Shown: positions 1 through 7,262, counted from the stretch's first letter. The stretch is 9,268 nt of DNA from Rhizobacter sp. (GCA_014379885.1 JACMKW010000158.1:1-9268); one strand, 5' to 3'. Notes: generated by a model from the letters alone, not told the origin. Numbers and translations are program-made.

Positions 1-217
1 CATGGGCGCCGAAGACTTCAGCTACTTCCTGCTCGAAAAACCCGGCTGCTACTTCCTCATCGGCAATGGCGACGGCAGCCACCGTGTGGGCGGCCACGGC
101 ATGGGCCCGTGCATGCTGCACAACCCAAGCTACGACTTCAACGACGACCTGATCCCGCTCGGCGCCACGCTGTGGGTGCGGCTGGCGCACCAATGGCTGG
201 CCCAGCCACGCGGCTGA
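1..217 (+). CDS. M20-family amidohydrolase, C-terminal end (partial)
   Basis: Only the last 71 residues are present; the gene enters from the left edge. The segment MGAEDFSYFL, then PGCYFLIGNG, then LHNPSYDFNDD matches the C-terminal part of the catalytic domain of M20D amidohydrolases (hippurate hydrolase, N-acyl amino acid amidohydrolase and IAA-amino acid hydrolase types). In that family the His of the HNPxYDFND motif is a metal ligand and the GxEDF motif lies near the dinuclear metal site. These enzymes hydrolyse the amide bond of N-acyl amino acids, normally in the cytosol. The substrate cannot be told from this fragment. It ends in TGA only 9 bases before the next gene, so the two are probably co-transcribed. 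Family confident; specificity unknown. Confidence 0.88.
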   Translation, partial: MGAEDFSYFLLEKPGCYFLIGNGDGSHRVGGHGMGPCMLHNPSYDFNDDLIPLGATLWVRLAHQWLAQPRG

Positions 218-226
218 GCCCTTGGC

Positions 227-1333
227 ATGGGCGACGGCATCGAGACTTGTTTCGCGCAGACCTATGCGCAAGCGCGCGCCAAGTTTCTTGAAGCGGCCGA
301 GTCGGCACAGCTCGATGTGCAAAGCCACCTGCACCCGGGGCGCGGGCGAGATGGCGAGCTGCTGGCGCTCGACGCGGTGCGCGACGGCCCGCCCGACGCC
401 AAGCGCGTGCTGCTGATCAGCAGCGGCTGCCACGGTGTCGAAGGTTTTTGTGGCTCGGGCATTCAGGTGGCGCTGCTGAACGACACGGCCTGGCGTCAGC
501 AGGCCCATGACGCGGGTGTTGCCGTGCTCTACCTGCATGCGCTCAACCCGCACGGCTTTTCATGGTGGCGCCGCACGACGCATGAAAACGTCGACCTGAA
601 CCGCAACTTCCAAAACTTTCAACAGCCGCTGCCCACCAACCCCGGCTACAACGAGATCGCCCACCTGTTGGTGCCACCCACCTGGCCGCCGCGCTGGCGT
701 GACCATGCCGGCCTCGTTGTGTTCTTGCTGCGCCGCGGCCTGCGCGCGCTGCAAGCGGCAGTGTCGGCGGGCCAGTACGAACATCCGCAAGGTCTGTTCT
801 TTGGCGGGCGCAGCCCCACCTGGAGCCACCTCACGCTGCGCCGGGTGTTGCGCGAGCACGGTGCGCGCGCCGAGCGCCTGGCCTGGATCGACCTGCACAC
901 CGGCCTCGGGCCCAACGGCGTGGGTGAGCGCATCTACGCGGGCCACGATGATGCTGCCGCCATCACGCGTGCACGCGCCTGGTGGGGCCCGAACATCACC
1001 TCGATCTACGACAACAGCTCCAGCTCGGCACGGCTCACCGGCATGATGTGGAGCGCCGTTGACGACGAATGCCCGCAAGCCGAATACACCGGCATCGCGC
1101 TGGAGTACGGCACCGTTCCGCTGCGCCAGGCGTTGCGCGCGCTGCGTGCCGACCAGTGGCTGCAGAACCACCCCGAGCACCTGGCCAAACGCGGGCCAGA
1201 CATCAAGCAGCAGATCCGCGATGCGTTCTATACCGACACCACGGCGTGGAAGCAGCGTGTGGTGGCGCAGGCTTTGCAAGCCGCGCGACAGGGTGTCGCT
1301 GGATTGACGACAACTAGATTTGCCTTGTCTTGA
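227..1333 (+). CDS. DUF2817 (M14-like) metallopeptidase-type protein
   Basis: This 368-residue protein has the DUF2817 pattern, a family related to M14 zinc carboxypeptidases and succinylglutamate desuccinylases. Visible motifs are SSGCHGVEGFCGS with a zinc-ligand-like HxxE (H69, E72), an HENVDLNRNF block (about 119-128) containing the substrate-binding-like Asn-Arg pair (N125, R126), WIDLHTGLG with the likely third zinc ligand H224, and ALEYGT with the probable catalytic glutamate E293. All expected metal and catalytic residues are therefore present. No signal peptide or membrane segment is seen, so it is probably cytosolic. The ATG at 227 was chosen because the N-terminus reads like the family (CFAQTYAQARAKFLEAA), though no strong ribosome binding site precedes it. 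It follows the M20 amidohydrolase by 9 bases, suggesting paired action on amide or peptide substrates. That pairing is inference, and the substrate is unknown. Confidence 0.9.
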   Translation: MGDGIETCFAQTYAQARAKFLEAAESAQLDVQSHLHPGRGRDGELLALDAVRDGPPDAKRVLLISSGCHGVEGFCGSGIQVALLNDTAWRQQAHDAGVAVLYLHALNPHGFSWWRRTTHENVDLNRNFQNFQQPLPTNPGYNEIAHLLVPPTWPPRWRDHAGLVVFLLRRGLRALQAAVSAGQYEHPQGLFFGGRSPTWSHLTLRRVLREHGARAERLAWIDLHTGLGPNGVGERIYAGHDDAAAITRARAWWGPNITSIYDNSSSSARLTGMMWSAVDDECPQAEYTGIALEYGTVPLRQALRALRADQWLQNHPEHLAKRGPDIKQQIRDAFYTDTTAWKQRVVAQALQAARQGVAGLTTTRFALS

Positions 1334-1416
1334 ATTGATTGTTTCCCGTCGCGTGCTGTGAGGACGGTGGCGCTCGATTCATCTATCGTTGCGGCATTGA
1401 GACCTCGGAGACGGCC

Positions 1417-1725
1417 ATGCTCGAACTGCGCCCCAGCTGCGAACACTGCAGCAAGCCTTTGCCACCGCACAGCACTGACGCGATGATTTGCAGCTTCGAG
1501 TGCACCTTTTGCACCGGCTGCGTGGACACCTTGCTGGGCAACGTGTGCCCCAACTGCAGCGGCGGGTTTTCGCTGCGCCCGGTTCGCCCGGCGCGTGCTT
1601 GGAAAGGCGAGAACTACCTGGGCAAGTACGCCGCCAGCACGAAGGTGAAACACCGCCCCGTGGATGCACAGACGCACGCCGCGTTCATCGCCACTCTTCG
1701 TCACATCGCACCCCAGGACCGCTGA
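1417..1725 (+). CDS. DUF1272 small cysteine-rich zinc-binding-type protein
   Basis: A 102-residue protein starting MLELRPSCEHC. It carries eight cysteines (C8, C11, C25, C29, C32, C35, C44, C47), including three CxxC pairs, in the arrangement of the DUF1272 family, which probably binds two zinc ions in a RING- or treble-clef-like fold. The family is usually about 60-90 residues, so the tail after residue 60 is somewhat long. I chose the ATG at 1417 over an in-frame upstream ATG at 1339. The family consensus begins at MLELRP, a GGAG sits at 1407-1410 with good spacing, and the 26 extra residues look unlike the family. It ends two bases before the next start codon, so it is probably translated together with the cysteine hydrolase. 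The molecular role is unknown for the family. Confidence 0.88.
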   Translation: MLELRPSCEHCSKPLPPHSTDAMICSFECTFCTGCVDTLLGNVCPNCSGGFSLRPVRPARAWKGENYLGKYAASTKVKHRPVDAQTHAAFIATLRHIAPQDR

Positions 1726-1727
1726 TC

Positions 1728-2279
1728 ATGAACACCGCGCTCATCGTCATCGACGTGCAGGAATCGTTTCGCCACAGCCCTTACTGGAGTGAGCGGGAGC
1801 TGCCAGCGTTCATGTCGCGCACCAATGCCTTGATCGAAGGCTGCGTCAGCGGCAAGGTGCCCATCGTGCGCATCCTGCATGTGGACGGCGACAAGGCTTT
1901 CTCTCTGGCTGCGGGCCATGTGCGGCCACTGGAAGGTTTGGCAGCGTTCACAGCCGCGGCCGAGTTCCACAAGAACCGCCACAGCGCCCTCGTGGGCACG
2001 GGTCTGATGGTGTGGTTGCACAAGCAGCGCATCAACCGGTTGATCGTCGCGGGCATCCGCACCGAGCAGTGCTGCGAGACCACCACCCGCCACGCAAGCG
2101 ATGAAGGCTTCGAGGTCGACTACGTGGCTGAAGCCACGCTCACCTTCGACATGAAACACCTCGACGGCTCGCAGCTGTTGAGCAGCGACATCGTGGCCCG
2201 CACCACTGCCGTGCTGAGCGGCCGCTTCGCCACCATCTGCAGCGTGGAGCAGGCGCTTGAGCGCGCGCAATCAAGATAA
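1728..2279 (+). CDS. Isochorismatase-like cysteine hydrolase
   Basis: A 183-residue protein of the cysteine hydrolase (isochorismatase-like) superfamily, which hydrolyses amides such as nicotinamide and N-carbamoyl compounds, or enol ethers such as isochorismate. The catalytic triad is visible: D9 in LIVIDVQ, K82 in the EFHKNRHSAL segment, and C115 in the GIRTEQCCETTTR motif (equivalent to GxxTxxCVxxT). C116 occupies the position usually held by Val. Length is normal for the compact members. The ATG at 1728 follows AGGA at 1715-1718. The last 23 bases overlap the start of the downstream GlxA-type regulator, so the regulator is probably translationally coupled and may control this enzyme. The substrate cannot be assigned from sequence alone. 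Confidence 0.92.
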   Translation: MNTALIVIDVQESFRHSPYWSERELPAFMSRTNALIEGCVSGKVPIVRILHVDGDKAFSLAAGHVRPLEGLAAFTAAAEFHKNRHSALVGTGLMVWLHKQRINRLIVAGIRTEQCCETTTRHASDEGFEVDYVAEATLTFDMKHLDGSQLLSSDIVARTTAVLSGRFATICSVEQALERAQSR

Positions 2280-3273
2280 GGCGGCCGCAGATGCGGCGCT
2301 GATCGACGTGCTCTTCGTCGTGCCGCCGCACACGCTGCTGCTCGACGTGGCCGGGCCGGCCGAGGCGTTTCGCCTGGCCAACCAGCAATTGGTGCGCAGC
2401 GGTGCGGCCGCGCGTTTTTCTCTGCGTTTCGCCGGGCCACGCCCCGATGCGGCCAGCTCGGTGGGCCTGCAACTCGCGGGCCTCGAAGCGCTGCCCCACA
2501 CATGGAAGCGCACCACCTGGCTGGTGCTGGTCGGCCAGCCCAGCGAGACGCTGCAACAGCCCGACACCGCCACACGCGACACCCTGGCGTGGTTGCGCCG
2601 CGACGTGCCGCCGTTGCTGCAGGCCGACGCCTCACACCGTCTGGTGACGGTGTGCGCTGGCACCTTGATCGCCGCGCGCGCCAATCTGATCGGCAGCCGC
2701 CGCTGCACCACCCACCACGAGCATCTGGACAGCTTGCGCAAGCTCGCGCCGCAAGCCCAGGTGGTCGACAACCGGGTGTTTGTGGTTGATGGCACGCTGG
2801 CGTCAAGCGCCGGCGTGACGGCCGGCATTGACCTGGCGCTGCACCTCATCGCCGAGACCTGTGGGGACGCCGTGGCTGCCGCTACCGCCAAGGCCATGGT
2901 GGTCTACCTGCGCCGCACGCCCAACGACCCCGAACTGTCGCCGATGCTGGCGCACCGGCACCACATCCACCCGGCGCTGCACCGTGCGCAAGACGCGGTG
3001 TGCGAACGGCCCGACGCGGGCTGGACGCTGGACACCCTGGCCTCGGCGGCACACGTGACGAGCCGGCATTTGCTGCGGCTGTTTGCCGACCACGCGGCGG
3101 TGTCACCGATGACGTATGTGGAGAAGATTCGGCTGGAGCGTGCGCGGCAGGCCTTGGTGCGCGGAGCCAGCGTCACGCGGGCGGCTGAGGCGGCGGGGTT
3201 TGCGTCAGACCTTCAGCTCAGGCGTGCCTGGGGGCGACACTTCAGCGGCACGCCGCGAGGGGCGCGGGCCTAG
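2257..3273 (+). CDS. GlxA-family AraC-type transcriptional regulator
   Basis: A 338-residue regulator with an N-terminal DJ-1/PfpI-like domain (about 16-200) and a C-terminal AraC-type DNA-binding domain (about 235-333). The first domain shows DVLFVVPPHTLLLDVAGPAEAF and a nucleophile-elbow-like VTVCAGTLIAA with C133. The second has two helix-turn-helix units, near 257-276 (WTLDTLASAAHVTSRHLLRLF) and 305-327. Members sense nitrogenous or amide metabolites through the DJ-1-like domain and usually activate catabolic genes. The start is a TTG at 2257 inside the preceding cysteine hydrolase gene, preceded by GGAG at 2246-2249. The next in-frame candidate, a GTG at 2308, would remove 17 poorly conserved residues and also begin at the family start, so the exact start is uncertain. 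Co-direction and overlap suggest autoregulated control of the local hydrolase genes (inference). Confidence 0.9.
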   Translation: MSARNQDKAAADAALIDVLFVVPPHTLLLDVAGPAEAFRLANQQLVRSGAAARFSLRFAGPRPDAASSVGLQLAGLEALPHTWKRTTWLVLVGQPSETLQQPDTATRDTLAWLRRDVPPLLQADASHRLVTVCAGTLIAARANLIGSRRCTTHHEHLDSLRKLAPQAQVVDNRVFVVDGTLASSAGVTAGIDLALHLIAETCGDAVAAATAKAMVVYLRRTPNDPELSPMLAHRHHIHPALHRAQDAVCERPDAGWTLDTLASAAHVTSRHLLRLFADHAAVSPMTYVEKIRLERARQALVRGASVTRAAEAAGFASDLQLRRAWGRHFSGTPRGARA

Positions 3274-3278
3274 GCTGA

Positions 3279-3406
3279 GTGGGGCTTCGATACCTCAGGC
3301 TGAGTGGGTGGTGATGTGCGAAGACTCCATACACACTCCGCCCGCTCAGGCTGACCCTTCGACAGGCTCAGGACAGGGTACGCCTGGCGGCGTATCGAAG
3401 CCCCAC
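3279..3406. repeat. Inverted repeat between convergent genes
   Basis: GTGGGGCTTCGATAC at 3279-3293 recurs as its exact reverse complement at 3392-3406. The arms are 15 bp and enclose 98 bases. They fill most of the 140-bp gap between the regulator stop (3271-3273) and the opgH stop (3414-3416). CTCAGGCTGA occurs twice inside, at 3294-3303 and 3345-3354. The layout looks like a composite REP/BIME-type element, which could stop transcription from both sides or protect mRNA 3' ends. There is no T-run beside either arm, so a classical intrinsic terminator is not supported. Confidence 0.75.
3355..3377. repeat. REP-like dispersed repeat, intergenic copy
   Basis: The element CCCTTCGACAGGCTCAGG-ACAGG lies inside the larger inverted repeat. 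It matches, in reverse complement and with one substitution and one extra base, the 24-base segment at 5474-5497 inside opgH. TTCGACAGGCTCAG-type elements are common in high copy number in Burkholderiales genomes (general knowledge). When translated they give tell-tale peptides such as PEPVEG, as happens here on the - strand. Confidence 0.75.
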
Positions 3407-3413
3407 ACCCAAA

Positions 3414-5684
3414 TCACGCACGCAACTGATCGCGCACCACCCCGTCGCTCCAACTGCCCCGCATCAGATTCACATTCGCCGCCAACTGATCGCGCACCCG
3501 CACGATGCTTTGCGGCTCGCTCAGCAAGCGCATGCGATCGGCCGCGCTCAGGCGCTCGGTGTCTTGGTCCACCAGCAAGCCGCGCACCATCAGGCGTCGT
3601 GCCTGGCCGCGGCTGCCCCAGTTGGTGTTGCGCGGGCCCATGGCGGCACGCACCACGTCGAACAGCCACGGGTCGGTGAGCGTGTCGCGCCACTGCAAGG
3701 CCGGTGCGGCCCGGCGTGCGTGAGCCCAGGCGCGGCGCAGCACCTGCGGTGCGGTGTGCTCTTCAGGCGTGAGCAGTAGTCGGTTGGCCAGCAGGCGCTG
3801 GCCGAGCGCGGAGCGGCTGGTCAGCACCGCCAGCGGCACGGCCAGCAGCAGCGGCAACCCCATCGGGGTGAGCCACAGAATGGCCTGCGGTTGCAGCCAT
3901 AGCACCACCGCGGCACTGCCGGCCACAACGGCGCTCACGAAGCCGAAACGCTGCAGGGCGTCGCGCCAGCCGATGTCGTTGGCTTCGCGCGGGGGCGACT
4001 TCCAATCGAGCTTGAGGCCGGTGAGCGCCACCACCACGAACATGGTGTGCGCCATCATGCGCACCGGCGCTTGCAGCAGCGACAAACCCGCTTCGAGCAA
4101 AGACCCGCGGATCAGGGCCGAGGTGCCACCATAACGGCGCTGCTGGCCCGTCATCACGATGGCCAGCACACCCATCACACGCGGCAAGGCGAGCATCAGC
4201 ACCGTGGCCGCCCACAGGCCAGCGATCTCCAGCGGCACCGCACGCTCAGCACCGGCCCGTGCCGGGTCACCAAACATCCACACACTGGCGCCCAGCAGCA
4301 CCGACACCAGCCACAGCGGCGCCGACAAGTACGCCAGCGCGCCGGTCAGCAACATCGCGCGGTGCACACCGTGCAGGCCGGGCTCGGCAATGAGGCGTGC
4401 GTTCTGCAGGTTGCCCTGGCACCAGCGGCGGTCGCGTTGGAGTTCTTCCAGCAGATTGGGCGGCTGCTGTTCGTAGCTGCCATGCAGGTCGTGCACCAGC
4501 CACACGTGGTAGCCGGCGCGGCGCATCAATGCGGCTTCCACGAAGTCATGCGACAACAGTACGCCACTCAGACCACCATGCCCGGCCAGCGGTGCGAGCG
4601 CGCAATGTTTCATGAAGGGCTCGACGCGAATGATCGCGTTGTGCCCCCAGTAGTGCGACTCGCCCAGTTGCCAGTACTGCATGCCGGCGGTGAACAAACG
4701 CCCGGTGACGCGGCCCGAGAACTGCTGCGAGCGTGCGTGCACGGTGTCGAGCCCGCAGGCTTGCGGCGCGGTCTGCAAGATGCCGGCGCTGGGGTTGGCT
4801 TCCATCAAGCGCACCAGCTTCACGAGGCAGTCGCCGCTCATCACGCTGTCAGCGTCGAGCACCACCATGTAGCGGTACTTGCGGCCGAAGCGGCGGCAGA
4901 AATCAGCCACGTTGCCCGACTTGCGCTTGGTGCGGCGCTGGCGCCAGCGGTAGTAGATGCGCCCGGCCGATCCGCACTCGTGGCGCAGTTCGGCCCAGGC
5001 CGCCAATTCAGCGGCGCGGATTTCGGGGTCGCTGGTGTCCGACAGCACGTAGACGTCAAACAAGCTCGATGCACCTGTGGCCGCGAGCGACTCGCAGGTG
5101 GCGCGCAGGCCGGCAAATACGGTGCCCACCTGCTCGTTGCAGATGGGCATGATGATGGCCGTGCGTGCGCTCACGTGAATGGGCTCATGGCCCACCGACC
5201 CGGCCGACATGGCATGCGGGTCTCCGCGCCACAGCACCCAGAATCCCATCATCGCGGTGAAGAAGCCCGCCGAAACCCAGGCGAACAGCAACGCATACAA
5301 ACCGATTTGCAGCGTGCGCAGCCAGGCACTGTCGAAGGCGGGCAGCACATGGGCCAGCAAGGCGCTGGCACCGGCGGCCGACAGCGTCACCAGCCCGAGC
5401 AGCACACGGCGGCGGCTGGTGGCGGCGCGCTCCCAGGGAAGGCGAGCCCCACGCTCCGTTCGCACTGAGCTTGCCTGTCCTGAGCCAGGTCGAAGGGTCG
5501 AAGTGCCTGCAACGAACTGCGCGCTGGGCTTCGACAGGCTCAGCCCGAACGTAGTTTTCACGATGTCGCCGAGGCTGCGCAGGAACCCGCGCCAGGGCGT
5601 GGCGATCATGCTGCCGCGAAGCATCGCGGGGGTGCTGGCCCCGGTGCCGACATTTGTCACTCGGGTGGAAGGATGGTGGTCCAT
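3414..5684 (-). CDS. opgH: OpgH/MdoH, glucan biosynthesis glucosyltransferase
   Basis: A 756-residue inner-membrane GT2 glycosyltransferase that polymerises the beta-1,2 glucose backbone of osmoregulated periplasmic glucans from UDP-glucose and passes it to the periplasm. The family signature D,D,D35Q(R/Q)xxRW is complete: D216 in VLSDTSDP, D277/D279 in VVLDADSVM, D380 in LLSHDFVEAALMRR, and Q416-RDRRW exactly 35 residues later. Hydrophobic segments lie near 94-113, 121-152, 443-472, 485-513, 540-556, 578-600 and 602-623. The enzyme is shorter than E. coli OpgH (847). The ATG overlaps the opgG 3' end by 28 bases; later ATGs at residues 21 and 26 are alternatives, and none has a clear ribosome binding site. 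Residues about 46-79 are encoded by inserted REP-like repeats, and no usable start follows them before the first membrane segment. It is co-transcribed with opgG. Confidence 0.96.
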   Translation of the reverse strand: MDHHPSTRVTNVGTGASTPAMLRGSMIATPWRGFLRSLGDIVKTTFGLSLSKPSAQFVAGTSTLRPGSGQASSVRTERGARLPWERAATSRRRVLLGLVTLSAAGASALLAHVLPAFDSAWLRTLQIGLYALLFAWVSAGFFTAMMGFWVLWRGDPHAMSAGSVGHEPIHVSARTAIIMPICNEQVGTVFAGLRATCESLAATGASSLFDVYVLSDTSDPEIRAAELAAWAELRHECGSAGRIYYRWRQRRTKRKSGNVADFCRRFGRKYRYMVVLDADSVMSGDCLVKLVRLMEANPSAGILQTAPQACGLDTVHARSQQFSGRVTGRLFTAGMQYWQLGESHYWGHNAIIRVEPFMKHCALAPLAGHGGLSGVLLSHDFVEAALMRRAGYHVWLVHDLHGSYEQQPPNLLEELQRDRRWCQGNLQNARLIAEPGLHGVHRAMLLTGALAYLSAPLWLVSVLLGASVWMFGDPARAGAERAVPLEIAGLWAATVLMLALPRVMGVLAIVMTGQQRRYGGTSALIRGSLLEAGLSLLQAPVRMMAHTMFVVVALTGLKLDWKSPPREANDIGWRDALQRFGFVSAVVAGSAAVVLWLQPQAILWLTPMGLPLLLAVPLAVLTSRSALGQRLLANRLLLTPEEHTAPQVLRRAWAHARRAAPALQWRDTLTDPWLFDVVRAAMGPRNTNWGSRGQARRLMVRGLLVDQDTERLSAADRMRLLSEPQSIVRVRDQLAANVNLMRGSWSDGVVRDQLRA
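3423..3498. repeat. 16-bp direct repeat at the 3' end of opgH
   Basis: CAACTGATCGCGCACC occurs at 3423-3438 and again at 3483-3498, exactly 60 bases (20 codons) apart and in the same reading frame. On the coding strand both copies encode VRDQL, so the protein ends with a repeated motif (residues about 730-734 and 750-754). This may be a small internal duplication that extended the C-terminus. Confidence 0.7.
5454..5506. repeat. REP-like repeat inside opgH, with a second repeat nested in it
   Basis: On the + strand, CTCCGTTCGCACTGAGCTTG (5454-5473) and TCGAAGTGC (5498-5506) join into what I recall as a common Burkholderiales repeat (CACTGAGCTTGTCGAAGTGC core). Between them lie 24 bases (5474-5497) that are a near copy, in reverse complement, of the intergenic repeat at 3355-3377. 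One repeat therefore appears to have landed inside another. The 24-base length keeps the opgH frame. The stretch encodes roughly residues 60-77 of OpgH (TSTLRPGSGQASSVRTE), which resemble peptides typical of translated copies of this repeat. Confidence 0.72.
5526..5551. repeat. REP-like repeat inside opgH, inverted partner
   Basis: GGGCTTCGACAGGCTCAGCC with the tail CGAACG is the canonical form of the dispersed repeat. It encodes FGLSLSKP (OpgH residues 46-53) on the - strand. It stands in the opposite orientation to the copy at 5454-5506, 19 bases away, so the pair forms an inverted doublet like a BIME and could fold in the opgH mRNA. Confidence 0.78.
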
Positions 5685-7237
5685 GTTTCGGTCAGGGCGT
5701 GGTCGCCTGTTTGGAGAAAGGCTCGCAGCTCGGCGGGTAGCGCGGGCTGGAGGCGGGTGACGCGCACGGTCATGCGCCAGGTGCCAGTGGTGGCATTGCG
5801 GTAAGCGTTGTGATCAACGATGCTGGCATTGGCCCCGGCACTCACCACGGCCTTGACCACTGCGTTGGCGGGCAAGGCACGCAGCGCGGGGCCGTCGAAA
5901 TCAACCACGTACTGCACTTCGTTCGGGTCACGCGGCTGCTCTTGCGGCACGAAGCCATGGCCGCGGCGCGATTGCAGTGCCCAGCCACTCGGCGGGCGCT
6001 GTTGTTTGTCACCCTGCCAATGCAGGCGGTAGGCAAAGTTGAGCGGTTGCCCTGCAGCCGGCAGGCGCTCGGGCACCCAGTAGGCAACCACGTTGTCGTT
6101 GGTTTCGTCGGCGGTGGGCAGCTGCATCAGTTCCACCCGGCCCGGGCCCCAATTGCCAACGGGTTCGACCCAAGCGCTCGGGCGCTGTTGGTACTGGGCC
6201 TCCGTGTCTTCATAGTTGGCGTAGGTCCGGTCGCGCTGCATCAGGCCGAAGCCTTTCAACTCGCGCATGGCGAAGGAGGTCACCAGCGTCCGCTTGGGGT
6301 TGACGAGGGGGCGCCACAGCCACTCTCCTCCGCTTGTGCCGTCACCGCCTGTGGCAACCATCAGGCCGTCGGAGTCGTGCACTTCGGGGCGGAAGTCATT
6401 CGTGCGCGGCTGGTTCTCGCCGTGCTGGAACATGCTCGTCAGCGGCGCCAGGCCCAACGTGGCCACCCCGGCGCGCAGGAACAGGCGTGCTTGCACGTCA
6501 ACCACTGTTGAATCGCCCGGGCGCAGCGTGAAGCGGTAGGCGCCGGCCGCGCGTGGCGAGTCGAGCAGCGCGTGGATCACGAGCGTGCTGGCCTGCGGTG
6601 CGGGGCGCTCGATCCAGAACTCGGTGAAACGCGGGAACTCTTCACCTGCGCCGCCCACGGTGTCGATGCCGAGGCCACGTGCCGACAGCCCATAGTGCTG
6701 GCCCTGGCCCAGCGCGCGGAAGTAGCTCGCGCCGAGAAAGACCACCAGCTCGTCTTTGTGGGCCGGGTTGTTGAGCGCGTAGTGCACCCGGAACCCGGCG
6801 TGGCCCAGGTCGCCCCAGTTGGCGGGCGAGAGCTTGTTCTTGCCGTAGTTGAAGTCTTGCCGGTCGAAGGCGATGTGGCGCGCCGTGCCACCCACGATCT
6901 CGTTGATGGCCACCGGCTGTGTCTGGAACTTGCCCAGGTGAAAGAACATCAGTTCGAACGGCAGGCCTTCCTTGCGCCACAGGGCCTTGTCGGGGTTGAA
7001 ACGAATGTCGCGGTATTGGTCGTAGCTGAGGCCCTTCAGCTCGGCAGGCAGCGCCACCGTGGCGGCCACATGGGGCTTGGCGGCGAGCTGGCGGGCGCGC
7101 TCGGCCACGTCATCAAAATCGAAAGCCAGGGCGGGCAATGCGCACAGCCAGGTGAACGCAAAAGCAAGCGCGCCCCGTGTCGCCGATTGGCGAATCGAGG
7201 CAAGTCTGGGTAATGGAAAGTGCGGGGCAAAGGGCAA
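5657..7237 (-). CDS. opgG: OpgG/MdoG, periplasmic glucan biosynthesis protein
   Basis: A 526-residue periplasmic protein needed for making osmoregulated periplasmic glucans. OpgG and OpgD proteins have more recently been linked to beta-1,2-glucanase activity (GH186). A signal peptide is clear: arginines at 11, 16 and 21, a hydrophobic core at 22-36, and a cleavage site after ALPALA at residue 38, leaving FDFDDV. Family motifs include YRDIRF (75-80), FFHLG (98-102), GASYFRALG (169-177), YGLSARGLGIDT (182-193), EEFPRF (199-204), EVHDSDGL (285-292) and GEWLWRPL (304-311). Length is close to E. coli OpgG (511). The start is a TTG at 7237: the frame has no ATG or GTG between the upstream in-frame stop and this codon, and the signal peptide needs it. 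The ribosome binding site is poor. Opposite to GlrR it sits behind a consensus sigma-54 promoter; opgH overlaps its 3' end. Confidence 0.96.
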   Translation of the reverse strand: MPFAPHFPLPRLASIRQSATRGALAFAFTWLCALPALAFDFDDVAERARQLAAKPHVAATVALPAELKGLSYDQYRDIRFNPDKALWRKEGLPFELMFFHLGKFQTQPVAINEIVGGTARHIAFDRQDFNYGKNKLSPANWGDLGHAGFRVHYALNNPAHKDELVVFLGASYFRALGQGQHYGLSARGLGIDTVGGAGEEFPRFTEFWIERPAPQASTLVIHALLDSPRAAGAYRFTLRPGDSTVVDVQARLFLRAGVATLGLAPLTSMFQHGENQPRTNDFRPEVHDSDGLMVATGGDGTSGGEWLWRPLVNPKRTLVTSFAMRELKGFGLMQRDRTYANYEDTEAQYQQRPSAWVEPVGNWGPGRVELMQLPTADETNDNVVAYWVPERLPAAGQPLNFAYRLHWQGDKQQRPPSGWALQSRRGHGFVPQEQPRDPNEVQYVVDFDGPALRALPANAVVKAVVSAGANASIVDHNAYRNATTGTWRMTVRVTRLQPALPAELRAFLQTGDHALTETWTTILPPE

Positions 7238-7262
7238 AACGGACGGCCTGTTGAAGTGGAAA

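Noticed and set aside
560..1279. Long open frames antisense to the DUF2817 gene and elsewhere, such as 4047-5468 on the + strand opposite opgH.
   Set aside because: High GC content creates long shadow frames. Their proteins are low-complexity (Arg/Ala/Gln/His-rich) and match no family, while the opposite strand encodes clear conserved proteins.
1293..1312. A TGTC...GACA pair near the end of the DUF2817 gene.
   Set aside because: The spacing is 11 rather than 10 bases, it lies inside a coding region, and no sigma-54 promoter is nearby.
1339..1416. Extended N-terminus for the DUF1272 protein from the ATG at 1339.
   Set aside because: The family consensus begins at MLELRP (1417), which has a well-placed GGAG. 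The extra residues show no family resemblance.
1488..1727. An upstream in-frame start that would lengthen the cysteine hydrolase by 80 residues.
   Set aside because: That segment overlaps DUF1272 in another frame and is Arg-rich filler. The ATG at 1728 gives the normal family N-terminus with the catalytic D9.
3274..3413. A CRISPR array or transposon remnant as the explanation for the repeats.
   Set aside because: The repeats are few, unevenly spaced and partly inverted, with no spacer pattern, transposase fragment or target-site duplication. A REP/BIME-type explanation fits better.
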